The translations under genes and the position numbers were made by a program. A stretch of DNA of 64,000 nt from Bartonella gabonensis (lineage in GTDB: Bacteria; Pseudomonadota; Alphaproteobacteria; Rhizobiales; Rhizobiaceae), in assembly GCF_903679515.1 (NCBI RefSeq), contig NZ_CAHOYM010000004.1, positions 1 to 64,000 of the forward strand, given 5' to 3'. A model generated the notes under the pieces. The model worked only from the letters and a program-made list of their open reading frames with translations, was not told where the DNA came from and did not search any database. This document shows, piece after piece, positions 39,270 to 48,271 of this stretch (the first letter of the stretch is position 1; each line of letters opens with the position of its first letter).

Positions 39270-40181
39270 TTATATATCATAAGCATCTTCTGAATGAACC
39301 GTAAGGAGAGCAGAACGCAATTTCTGCAAAGCCCGTGCTTCAATTTGGCGCACACGTTCTTTCGAAATTCCTAATTTTTCACCCAAAACTTCTAAAGTAG
39401 CCCCCTCTTCATTTAAGCGACGAAAGCGAATAATTTCCAACTCCCGTTCGTTGAGAATTTGCAACGCATCGTAAAGCCATTGCGTACGCCGTTGACCATC
39501 AATCACTTGCTCAATTAAAGCATCAGGAAGTGGATTCTCATCGACCAAAACATCCATCTTCGCAATGGGATTATCACTGTTTTCAGAAACAGAAACGCTC
39601 AAGGAATTATCCGAACTGGAAAAACGAAAATCCATTGTTTCAACATCGCGTACGGAAACACCGAGTTTTTCAGCGATTGTGCGAAAAATATCCTGTTTTG
39701 ACAAAGCGCTATCATCTTGCACCAGTTTTGCACGCAAACGCCGCAGATTAAAGAAAAGTGCTTTTTGAGAAGAACTGGTTCCTCCTCGAACGATTGACCA
39801 ATTTCGCAAAATATAATCTTGAATAGAAGCCCGTATCCACCATGTTGCATAGGTTGAAAAACGCACTTCCCGATCAGGTTCAAAACGAGCAGCAGCTTCC
39901 AACAGTCCTACATATCCTTCTTGTACCAAATCCCCTAAGGGCATTTTGAAACGTTTAAAGCGGTTCGCAATAGCAATCACCAAACGCATATGAGCTGCGG
40001 CAATTTGATGCATAGCCTCATCATCGCGTTTATCTTTCCACCGCAGAGCCAAATCATGCTCTTTTTGTCGTTCAAGATAAGGTGCTTGCATAGCAGAACG
40101 CATCATATTACGTCCTAAGCTTTTGTCTGCATCGCTATAATTTTTGCTGCTTTTATAAACAGCATTTGAAAGATTACCCAT
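39270..40181 (-). CDS. rpoH: RNA polymerase sigma-32 factor (RpoH)
   Basis: 303 aa heat-shock sigma factor. Region 2 reads RLVIAIANRFKRFKMPLGDL and FSTYATWWIRASIQDYILRN; the RpoH box QKALFFNLRRLR is intact; region 4 ends ERELEIIRFRRL and LGISKERVRQIEARALQKL. The neighbourhood with the M48 gene, helicase, fdxA and carD resembles that of rhizobial rpoH2, but the sequence alone does not decide RpoH1 or RpoH2. A 525-base region upstream should contain its promoter. Confidence 0.95.
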   Translation of the reverse strand: MGNLSNAVYKSSKNYSDADKSLGRNMMRSAMQAPYLERQKEHDLALRWKDKRDDEAMHQIAAAHMRLVIAIANRFKRFKMPLGDLVQEGYVGLLEAAARFEPDREVRFSTYATWWIRASIQDYILRNWSIVRGGTSSSQKALFFNLRRLRAKLVQDDSALSKQDIFRTIAEKLGVSVRDVETMDFRFSSSDNSLSVSVSENSDNPIAKMDVLVDENPLPDALIEQVIDGQRRTQWLYDALQILNERELEIIRFRRLNEEGATLEVLGEKLGISKERVRQIEARALQKLRSALLTVHSEDAYDI

Positions 40182-40705
40182 AATAACCCCTTGCGATTAA
40201 AATTATCAAAATTGATTTGGCAACGACATCATTGTTCTTCCTTAAAAGAACGCAAAAGTTGTTTTTTCTGATTATACTACTTTAACGCGTAATTTTATAA
40301 TCGCAATTGTTTTTTTAGTGTTATGGTAAAACTTTTTGTCATAAGACATAATTTCACCTGCAAAATGCCCTTACAATATACCTTCCAGCCTATGAAATGT
40401 TTGAAAAAAAACTTTCTCTTCACTTTTCATGACAAAACAGCAAAAAAAATAAAATGATTCAGACAAAACACATGCTGTTTTTTTGATGACGATTCCATTT
40501 CCTTTTGAATTTTAGAAAATCTATTTATGCTTTCAGCTTTACATTACAACCAATGAATGTAATCTACAAATATAAAATATCCTAACTGAATAAAAACTGA
40601 ATAAAAAAGAAGCATCTAAATTTTAAAGATGCAAAAAGAAACATCAAAAAACAACAAGAGTGATTGAAGCAAGCGCAACAAACGTGTTAAAGAAAGGGTA
40701 GCATT
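40182..40705. other. divergent region rpoH / helicase-like gene
   Basis: About 525 AT-rich bases with no trace of the missing helicase motor domain. Promoters for both directions are expected here; none could be assigned. Confidence 0.4.
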
Positions 40706-40756
40706 ATGGAGTTGTCGCAAAAGGCTTTTTACCAGTGTCGCACTGAGAAAGAATAA
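40706..40756 (+). CDS. 16-residue leader peptide coupled to next gene
   Basis: ATG 40706 follows AAAGAAAGGG by a few bases and encodes MELSQKAFYQCRTEKE with stop TAA 40754-40756. The stop overlaps the ATG of the helicase-like gene (TAATG). The arrangement suggests translational coupling, or a remnant of the lost N-terminus. There is no attenuator-like repeat of one amino acid. Confidence 0.4.
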   Translation: MELSQKAFYQCRTEKE

Positions 40757-42342
40757 TGATCATGGATAGCAAGATTGTTCAACAGAATGAGATTCTTCAG
40801 GATGATATTCTCATTGAAAAATACGGAAGGGGTAAATTTGAAGGTTTTCGTTTTTATGCCACCCCAAATAATACGGATCAAACAGTTGAAAAGCATTGCT
40901 CAATAGAGAATGAAAATTTGATTCTTGCGTTTTCCAAACGCGCAACACGTTTTTGTGCTTGTGAAAATGGCGATTTTACCCTCAGTTCTGATGGCATTGT
41001 GCGGTGGATTGGTCAACCTGTGGGACAACTTGTTGCGACAGAAGATTTTTTCAAACCCAAACTGATTGTTTTAGCAGACACACACCTCACAGGGGAATCC
41101 CGTGACAACGTCGTAAAGCGATTAGGGCGCTTTGTAACCTTTCATTTTGAAACGGCTTTAAAGCCTTTATTTGATTTGCGCAATGCCGATAATTTAACAG
41201 ATTCAACCAACAGTCTTGCCTTAAAACTGGTTAACTCTTTAGGGGTTTTACCCCGCCGCGAAGTTTTAGACCTTGTCAAAAACCTTGCGCAAGAATCACG
41301 TGCTGTGCTTCGGCGTTTAGGTGTGCGTTTTGGTGCTTTTCATATCTATGTTGCAGGCATGCTTAAACCGGCTCCGGTTCAAGCCATTACCCTTTTATGG
41401 AACCTTCAAAATGCGGGACAAGACCAAACGGGTTTGGGTGAAATTTTGACAGCGTTATCTGCTGGTCGAACCTCTTTGATTGTTGACCCTACCTATAACC
41501 GCCAATTTTATCAATTAGCTGGGTACCGAATCTTAGGACAACGTGCCGTACGCATTGACATTTTAGAACGTCTTGCCAATCTTATCCGCCCCACTCTTCA
41601 TTGGAAACAAGGAAGTGATCCAAAACCCGATGGCGCCTATGACGGCAAAAGTTTTTTTGTGACCCCAGCCATGATGTCCATTCTTGGGGCCAATGGCAAT
41701 GATATGGAAGAAATCCTCAAAGGACTTGGCTACCAATCATACAGCATAAGCAATACTGTTTTTGAACAAAATCTTCTTGCACACCAAAGCTCTTTTCCTG
41801 TCAAGGAGATAACACGAGAGGACCGACCAGCAGAATGTGTTGGCAGTCTATGGCAAACAATCAATATTTTAGAAACAACACAAAAAGAAAAAAAGATCTC
41901 ATCCTTGAATACTTTATTCTCTTGTACGGAAAAATATCCCCATAAAACCAATCGATTACCAACCGCTGAACCGGTTGGAAATTTTGCCAAACCCACTCCC
42001 GCTCTCGCGGAAGACAAAGTTATTTTATTATGGCATTATAGGCACCAATTTCACCACCACACACAAAAAAAACGTGATAAATCTGGACATAAGTGGAAAA
42101 ATAAACCGAAGAACGCTGTAAAAAAAGGGGACAATGCAAATGAAAACTCTCCTCAAGAATTATCCTCACAAACAAAACGTTCTCATAAGTTCCATAAATC
42201 CCAAGACAAGCGTATGAATTATAAACCTTTTCAAAAAGAAAAGCCTCTTAACCCTGATTCACCTTTTGCAAAATTAGCTGTGCTACGCGATCAACTCACC
42301 AATCATAAAAACACTCACATACTTTCCTCTAAAGAGCATTAA
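40756..42342 (+). CDS. helicase-related protein lacking motor domain
   Basis: 528 aa corresponding to the C-terminal half of the large rhizobial helicase (MgpS/SUV3-like) encoded ahead of fdxA. Recognisable are LILADTHLTGESRDNVVKRL-type sequence (here LIVLADTHLTGESRDNVVKR), ETALKPLFDLRNADNLT, VRFGAFHIYVAGMLKPAPVQ and the basic tail ending DSPFAKLAVLRDQL. The N-terminal ATPase half with Walker motifs is absent and no remains are visible upstream. The frame is intact over 528 codons, so the shortened protein is probably still made. The S4-domain gene usual before fdxA is also missing. Confidence 0.75.
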   Translation: MIMDSKIVQQNEILQDDILIEKYGRGKFEGFRFYATPNNTDQTVEKHCSIENENLILAFSKRATRFCACENGDFTLSSDGIVRWIGQPVGQLVATEDFFKPKLIVLADTHLTGESRDNVVKRLGRFVTFHFETALKPLFDLRNADNLTDSTNSLALKLVNSLGVLPRREVLDLVKNLAQESRAVLRRLGVRFGAFHIYVAGMLKPAPVQAITLLWNLQNAGQDQTGLGEILTALSAGRTSLIVDPTYNRQFYQLAGYRILGQRAVRIDILERLANLIRPTLHWKQGSDPKPDGAYDGKSFFVTPAMMSILGANGNDMEEILKGLGYQSYSISNTVFEQNLLAHQSSFPVKEITREDRPAECVGSLWQTINILETTQKEKKISSLNTLFSCTEKYPHKTNRLPTAEPVGNFAKPTPALAEDKVILLWHYRHQFHHHTQKKRDKSGHKWKNKPKNAVKKGDNANENSPQELSSQTKRSHKFHKSQDKRMNYKPFQKEKPLNPDSPFAKLAVLRDQLTNHKNTHILSSKEH

Positions 42343-42363
42343 AGTAACAAATGGAGTTTGATC

Positions 42364-42705
42364 TTGACCCACGTAGTAACCGACAACTGCATTCATTGCA
42401 AATATACGGATTGCGTTGAAGTTTGTCCTGTTGATTGTTTTTATGAAGGTGAAAATATGTTGGTCATTCACCCTGATGAATGCATCGATTGCGGTGTTTG
42501 TGTGCCAGAATGCCCAGCAGAAGCCATTATACCAGATACAGAACCAGGACTAGAACAGTGGTTAGAACTTAATCTTCATTATGCAAACAAATGGCCTAAT
42601 CTGACGACCCAAAAAGAGCCTCTTCCTCAAGCTAAAGAAATGGATGGTGTTCCAAACAAATTAGAAAAGTATTTTTCAGAAAATCCAGGAGGTGGAGAAG
42701 AGTAA
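42364..42705 (+). CDS. fdxA: 7Fe ferredoxin FdxA
   Basis: 113 aa. Cysteine pattern [15 protein letters not shown] and [12 protein letters not shown] fits a 3Fe-4S plus 4Fe-4S ferredoxin. A TTG at 42364 gives MTHVVTDNC, the family N-terminus, with GGAG 7 bases before it; a TTG at 42358 is too close to that site. Low-potential electron carrier. It follows the helicase-related gene by 21 bases and is conserved upstream of carD. Confidence 0.94.
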   Translation: MTHVVTDNCIHCKYTDCVEVCPVDCFYEGENMLVIHPDECIDCGVCVPECPAEAIIPDTEPGLEQWLELNLHYANKWPNLTTQKEPLPQAKEMDGVPNKLEKYFSENPGGGEE

Positions 42706-43007
42706 TGATATAATGTACAATGCTCTTCTTTAACAATTGAAAGACTTCTCTTGTAGAAATAAAAAAAACCTCAAGCGAAATGATTGATTCTTTTGAAGTT
42801 TGATGTTAATGTGTTCTAATATGATCATCTTTCTAAGTATTTTTCTTTGCTTTTTTTAGTAAAGCAATGTATTTTTTTTGGATTTAAAAGTACTCGGCTT
42901 TTATGCTCACTTAATTGGGACAATACTTGGTTAAAGAAAACTCAACCCTCAGGTTTATAACCTGTTTTCCGATGCATTTGTTGATCATAAGGGAGTAAAC
43001 TAAAATT

Positions 43008-43592
43008 ATGGCATCCCAACATGGAACGTCCCCCAAGACTAAAGAATTTGCAACCTCTGAATACATCGTCTACCCCACGCATGGTGTAGGACAAATTATA
43101 GCGATTGAAGATCAAGAAGTTGCAGGACATAAATTGAAACTTTTCGTCATTCATTTTGCGAAAGATAAAATGGATGTCAAAGTCCCCATTGCAAAAGCCC
43201 TTTCCGTTGGAATGCGTAAATTATCTGCTGGTGATTCCGTCGAACGTGCTTTAAAAGTCTTAAGTGGAAAAGCACGCGTTAAACGGACCATGTGGTCACG
43301 CCGTGCTCAAGAATATGATACTAAAATCAACTCAGGAGATCTTATTTGTATCGCTGAAGTGGTTCGTGATCTTTTTCGCTCTAACCTACAGCCCGAACAA
43401 TCCTACTCTGAGCGTCAACTTTATACTGCTGCTCTTGAAAGAATGGCTCGGGAAATTGCGGTTATTAATAGCCTTTCTGAAACAGAAGCGATTAATCTCA
43501 TCGAGATGCATCTCTCCAACAAGACGAAACGCGAATTTAAAACTGAGAGAGAAGAAACAGCTGAGAGTAGCAAAACTGTCTACGCTGCATAA
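43008..43592 (+). CDS. carD: CarD-family transcription regulator
   Basis: 194 aa. N-terminal CarD/CdnL RNA-polymerase-interacting domain (SEYIVYPTHGVGQIIAIEDQ, KLKLFVIHFAKDKMDVKVP) and helical C-terminal domain (MWSRRAQEYDTKINSGDLIC) that stabilise open complexes at weak promoters. ATG 43008 has GGGAG about 11 bases upstream. It lies 300 bases after fdxA, so a separate promoter is likely; a terminator follows. Confidence 0.95.
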   Translation: MASQHGTSPKTKEFATSEYIVYPTHGVGQIIAIEDQEVAGHKLKLFVIHFAKDKMDVKVPIAKALSVGMRKLSAGDSVERALKVLSGKARVKRTMWSRRAQEYDTKINSGDLICIAEVVRDLFRSNLQPEQSYSERQLYTAALERMAREIAVINSLSETEAINLIEMHLSNKTKREFKTEREETAESSKTVYAA

Positions 43593-43622
43593 TACACTCT
43601 TTCATAGCAACAGGATATTTTG

Positions 43623-43656
43623 ATAAAACCAGCTCTTTGCTGGTTTTATTTTTTTA
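43623..43656 (+). terminator. Rho-independent terminator of carD
   Basis: ATAAAACCAGC, loop TCTTT, GCTGGTTTTAT followed by a T-run, 30 bases after the stop. Confidence 0.9.
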
Positions 43657-43789
43657 TCATCCTCTGCACTCTCAAGGAGAAAGTTTCTTGAAGAACCAAT
43701 AAACACTCTAACTTTTTGACCAATTCCACCTACCAGCGCCTCATGCACATTAATTCATAGCGAGCTCATTGATTAATCATCATCATACA

Positions 43790-44350
43790 TCATTTTTTAA
43801 CTGAAATCATAAATCTGAATACAGGAAGATCCTCTCACATTACCCTCCTAAAATGGCTTTCTTAAATGTCATATGTAATTCAAAACATTGATTTATAAAG
43901 ATAATTTATCATTTTTTCATATTGTATTAAAACCCTGAATAGCGAAATATTTTTCCATTCTCAACCTCTTCCATGTTGGAATCAATTAAAACCCCTCATT
44001 TACTCGTTACAAGCGGGAAAGTCATGTGAGTAAAAACTTTACAAAAAAGACATGTCTCTTATGAGCCCTTTCAAGAGCTAAAGACTTTGCCCCCCAACGA
44101 GCTGACAAAATGTATGACAGTGTTGGCGTGCACTTTTATGAAATTTAAAGAGAGGAGAAATAAATTTTATATTATTTCATGAGGGTGTTACAGTTATACT
44201 CTTCACAAAGAACCGTTGCAAAATGCGCTTAAGAGCAGGTTGAAAGAAGCCCTTTTTAAAAAACGCGTGAACGTACAACACAAGTATATTTCATTTGGGG
44301 CATTTTATTTTACATGACGGTTATGATCTCATAAAAGAACAAGAAAAAAG
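43790..44350. repeat. degenerate intergenic repeat, copy 3
   Basis: Starts near ACATTGATTTATAAAGATAA (43887). It continues with TTGGAATCAATTAAAACCCC, GCGGGAAAGTCATGTGAGTA and AAAACTTTAC. Next comes CTTTCAAGAGCTAAAGACTT and TGTATGACAGTG, then TTTCATGAGGGTG. It shares this block order with copies near 47890, 33730 and 62030. No gene in this 1-kb gap is supported. Confidence 0.55.
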
Positions 44351-44576
44351 CATGAAATAAACCGTCATCTCCATTCTTTAAAAGACATTGCACACAAGCA
44401 ATTCTTTTATTGTCTCTCAAAAAAATAAGCCCCCCCTCCACAATAGAAACATGTTTCTATAGCAAAACATTATCCTCTATTTCAGGAAAAGCAGAAAATG
44501 CACGGCTCAAGAACACGCATTCACCAATAAATCAAAGGAAACTTACCAGCAGAGACAAAGAGCTAAAATGCTAAAG

Positions 44577-44690
44577 CCTTAATCCCTCAAATGGAATGTC
44601 CACGATACATTCCCGTTTTCAAATCAATGGCCCATTTTCAAATCAATGGCATGAGAGGCGACGCAATAGCACCTCAACAGCCACCTTAAA
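44577..44690 (-). pseudogene. relic of rpmF 3' end
   Basis: GTCCACGATACATTCCCGTT and TTCAAATCAATG match the 3' part of rpmF (from 44725) with a 126-base offset. Inside it TTTTCAAATCAATGGC occurs twice, a further local duplication. Non-coding. Confidence 0.85.
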
Positions 44691-44700
44691 GAGAAAATGC

Positions 44701-44880
44701 TCAGTCCTTAACCACTAAAACGGAACGTCCACGATACATTCCCGTTTTCAAATCAATGTGATGAGGGCGGCGCAATTCACCAGAATTTTTATCCTCGATA
44801 TAAGTCGGCGCCTTCAGAGCATCAGCCGAACGGCGCATGCCCCTCTTCGCTGGAGAGGTTTTTCGTTTAGGTACAGCCAT
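44701..44880 (-). CDS. rpmF: 50S ribosomal protein L32
   Basis: 59 aa from ATG 44880, where the family N-terminus [20 protein letters not shown] begins; GGAG lies about 7 bases upstream. The C-terminus [15 protein letters not shown] is typical of alphaproteobacterial L32, and the zinc-binding cysteines of other L32 forms are absent. It stands alone with a decayed copy of its 3' end just downstream. Confidence 0.96.
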
Positions 44881-45250
44881 AAAAAGACACTCCAAATCCA
44901 TTAAAACAGAAAAAGCAATGTCAAAAATGACAATGCTTTATTTAAAAACACCATAAAATTTGAAGATATTATACACGGATAAAAAAGAAGAGGCAATGTC
45001 AAAATGCTCCTCCTCTTAGCAAAAATGACCTTGCTTTTATCAAAAATGATATCACACGAACCAAATGAATAGCAAAAGTACCACAAATTTGTGGATTTTA
45101 TACACCAATGAAAACATTTTTATTCAATTTTTTATTTGGCTTTAAAAGGGATTTGCGCATACAGTAGAGATGCGCATAATAAAGAGAAATTGATTTTTAA
45201 TAAAAACCTAAGCCAATTGATGAAAGCAAGAAAAAACAAAGGAAGCAAGA
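44881..45250. other. divergent region rpmF / ispA
   Basis: About 370 bases between divergent genes. Two related segments (about 44918-44966 and 44995-45096) share AATGTCAAAA and ATTATACAC/TTTATACAC ends, so a local duplication of the rpmF promoter region is possible. No specific site assigned. Confidence 0.35.
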
Positions 45251-46153
45251 ATGCATGAATTTACCACCCTTCTTGCAAAACACGGACACACCGTTGAAAA
45301 ACGCCTAAGCAGACTTTTAAGTGATCAGATCCAAAATGGGGAAATTTCACGCCCTGAAAATTTAATCAAAGCCATGCGCTATGGGGTGCTAAACGGTGGA
45401 AAACGCCTGCGTCCTTTTTTTGTGATTCAAAGTGCGGCACTTTTTGATATCCCTGTAGAACATTCTCTTAATATTGCATGTGCCTTAGAATGTGTTCACT
45501 GTTATTCGCTCATTCATGATGATCTTCCCGCCATGGATAATGATATCCTCCGGCGCGGAAAACCCACCGTCCACATAGCATTTGATGAAGCAACAGCCAT
45601 TCTAGCCGGCAATGCTCTCTTGACATTTGCCTTTGAAATCATTGCTCATAAAGCCAATGCACTATCTGCGGACATCAGAATAAAATTGATCACAGCTCTT
45701 GCACAATCAGCCGGACTTGGTGGTATGCTAGGGGGACAAATGTTGGATCTTGAAGCTGAAAAAAAAACGCAAGAAAGTACTGACATCATCATACTACAAC
45801 GCATGAAAACAGCGGCCCTGATAAGCTTTGCTTGCCAAGCGGGTGCCATCATTGGCAATGCATCAGAAGAATTATCAACAAAGTTGTCGGCTTTTGGAAC
45901 CTATCTTGGTTTAGCCTTTCAATTAACCGATGATCTTCTTGATGTTACTGCCAACACGCAAACCCTAGGCAAAACAGCTGGGAAAGATGAAACGGCACAA
46001 AAGGCAACTTTTGTTCGCCTTTATGGCATTGAAGAAACCCAAAAAAAGCGAGATGCACTCATCACAAAAGCAGAAGCCCTCTTACACCCTTTTGGAGCCA
46101 AAGCACTCCCTCTCCAACAAGCTGCTCGCTTTAGTGCAACACGTCAAAATTAA
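45251..46153 (+). CDS. ispA: farnesyl/geranyl diphosphate synthase
   Basis: 300 aa trans-prenyltransferase. First aspartate-rich motif HDDLPAMDND near residue 90, GGKRLRPFF near 46, second motif LTDDLLDVT near 226, and GKTAGKDE. These make farnesyl diphosphate from IPP and DMAPP for quinones and undecaprenyl phosphate. AAGGAAG lies 7 bases before the ATG. The usual partner dxs is not adjacent. Confidence 0.93.
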   Translation: MHEFTTLLAKHGHTVEKRLSRLLSDQIQNGEISRPENLIKAMRYGVLNGGKRLRPFFVIQSAALFDIPVEHSLNIACALECVHCYSLIHDDLPAMDNDILRRGKPTVHIAFDEATAILAGNALLTFAFEIIAHKANALSADIRIKLITALAQSAGLGGMLGGQMLDLEAEKKTQESTDIIILQRMKTAALISFACQAGAIIGNASEELSTKLSAFGTYLGLAFQLTDDLLDVTANTQTLGKTAGKDETAQKATFVRLYGIEETQKKRDALITKAEALLHPFGAKALPLQQAARFSATRQN

Positions 46154-46329
46154 CGTCATCTGCCCTATTGTACATATCGTACATTATCATCTTTGTTAAG
46201 TGTTTAAGCGATTTTTTTAAAACCTTACCATTGGTCCCCTCATTCAATGCATGTGACAAGCCTTAAGAAGGGGTACATTAAAACAAGCGCATAAATTTAT
46301 AAAACACACATAATAATACGTTACTCTTC

Positions 46330-47486
46330 TCACTGAGCTTTTTTGAGAGTTTCTTCTAAAAAAAATACTGCCAACAAGTAAATCAATAAATAAAGAGCAA
46401 AAATATAAACGAGTGAGAAAAAGCCAAACCTATAGACCATAGATGCACTCATGTAAAAAAACACCAAGAGACTCAGTCTTCCAACAGTTGACAAGAAAGA
46501 CTCATATGTCGCGCGAAAATAATCGCTAATACAATCATGCAGAATAACTTCCACACGAAGATAGATATACTTAATGAGATAAGAAATCACACACACTAAA
46601 ATGACAGCAATTTCTTTTCTTAGTTAAAAGAAAGCCATTGTAAAAATCAGTGATGCTGAAAGAAACAGCAATAAAACAAAATTTATTTTCTCGCTTAGTT
46701 TTGTAAAGAAAAAACTAGCGAGGAGCTGAGAGAGTAATATCAACGAAAATGTCACACAAAGATCAAAATAAGTGACATGAATATGATGATCTTTAAAGAT
46801 CCACTGCCAATATTGCGAAAAGATATTGAAAAAAATCAATGAAAAATAAAAGCATAAAGAGATATAAAGAACTTTAACAAAAATAGAGACCATCTCTTTA
46901 GCTTCACAAATAAGAGAATTTGCCTGAACAGAATTTCTATGGCTTAGTTTTCTCTGTCCTTTAAGGTCATCAAGAAAAAACAAACCAAAGCATGTTGTCA
47001 TCAACATTATAAATACCGCGATATACCATATATATTGGCTAGAATAATCGGCAAAATAGGCGCCGATTAAACTAAAGACAAACATACCAATGTAATTATA
47101 TTGAGAACTTAATCCCAACACTTGTTTAGTCGATGTCACTTTTGCTTTTGCATATTGAACAAGTAAAGCATTATAAGCCCCCGCAATCAATGTCAGCGAT
47201 ACTGCATTAAAAGTTTCTGCCAAAAGAAAACCATAAAAGCTTGTAGAAAAGCCCATGAGAAACAGCCATGTGGCTGCAAAAGCCACCGCCAAAACGATGG
47301 GTATTTTATAACTTTTTCGATCGGCAAAATAATATCTGTAACCATCATAATAAAAGCCTGAAATGACTTAATAATCCCGATATCAATAAGCGTTAAGCCT
47401 TTTTCAAGCATATAAAAGACAATAAAAGCGCCTGTTAAAATTCTTATACCGTTAAATAAAAAGCCAAAGGCTAATATACTTGTCAT
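46330..47486 (-). pseudogene. MFS transporter gene, broken (MccC-like by context)
   Basis: Twelve-helix MFS transporter in pieces. The first piece starts at ATG 47486 (FGFLFNGIRILTGAFIVFYM, then LEKGLTLIDIGIIKSFQAF). A frameshift between 47193 and 47310 moves to a second frame (FSTSFYGFLLAETFNAVSL, FGLFFLDDLKGQRK). TAA at 46624-46626 then interrupts the frame, after which the last helices continue (YLIKYIYLRVEVILHD). It follows a ThiF/MccB-like relic on the same strand, the order of microcin C biosynthesis and export genes. Confidence 0.75.
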
Positions 47487-47546
47487 TCATTCCCCCAATA
47501 GCGCCAAAAAGGCACCTGTATACATCATTTATATCAATATAAAAGC

Positions 47547-47930
47547 TTACAATTTACGACAAATAGAACAATAACCGCTATAAGGATCTCCAGTCCTACC
47601 CATATCTGGAAAATGCCTAAAACTGCCGGAAGAATAAATAAATCATGTTTTTCTATAATTGAATATTTGTCAAAATTCGTTAAATATTTCAATGCTTCAA
47701 GCACCGCCAACGAGCCAGCAACAACATTTACGGGTCTATCAAAGTCTTCATATAATTTCACTTAATAGTCTTAATAAACTCAAATGCATCGATATCGATC
47801 ATAGGCTTCTGATAATATGCATAACAACTGATTTTTCTTGAGATCATAAGCGACCCAATAGCTTTCATCGTAGCCAAAACCGCGTATAACAACACTACAT
47901 TGATTTATAAAAAGTATTCATTGTTTTGCA
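47547..47930 (-). pseudogene. ThiF/MccB-like adenylating enzyme, C-terminal relic
   Basis: One frame reads EDFDRPVNVVAGSLAVLEAL and KYLTNFDKYSIIEKHDLFIL, typical of the C-terminal part of E1/ThiF/MccB enzymes; a shifted frame continues FPDMGRTGDPYSGYCSICRK to TAA 47547-47549, giving the terminal zinc CxxC. A stop lies at about 47762 between an upstream piece (IDAFEFIKTIK) and this one. The N-terminal two thirds, with the ATP-binding loop, are missing. Comparison with MccB is from memory of the family. Confidence 0.6.
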
Positions 47931-48230
47931 TATCGAATGAGCATCCTACCCCTCTCATAGATGCATCAATTAAAATCACTTAACTTTCCTATCACAAGCA
48001 CAGAAGTGTGCCTATGAGTAAAAATTTTACAAGTAAAGACTAAAATGCCTCTTATATACCATCTCAAATATTTAAAAAACTGTATGAGAACATGCCCAAG
48101 TGTGTGATACTTGCCGGCTTGCGCTCTTTTATTAAACTTAAAAGATGAAGGAAGCTCTATAATTTTTATACACTTCGCGAGAACTTTACCATTATACCAT
48201 TCATAAACGCTCTCAGGAAATAGCTCTCTT
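47890..48230. repeat. degenerate intergenic repeat, copy 4
   Basis: Begins near ACATTGATTTATAAAAAGTA (47907). It continues with ATCAATTAAAATCACTTAAC and ATGAGTAAAAATTTTACAAG. Next comes CATCTCAAATATTTAAAAAA followed by CTGTATGAGAACATG, then GCGAGAACTTTACCATTATA. It is one of the best preserved copies and abuts the MccB-like relic, which it may have truncated. Confidence 0.55.
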
Positions 48231-48271
48231 TAAAACAATGCACCCGCTGCCCTTCAACCCTGTGCAATTTT

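Noticed and set aside
13796-43874. Shared CTTTCTTAAATGTCA at 13796 and 43857 as a regulatory site
   Set aside because: A 15-base AT-rich match is expected by chance about once or more in a window of this size, and the contexts differ.
46330-47486. Insertion sequence or transposase remains in the decayed 46-48 kb segment
   Set aside because: The translated pieces are membrane helices typical of MFS transporters; no transposase motifs or terminal inverted repeats were seen.
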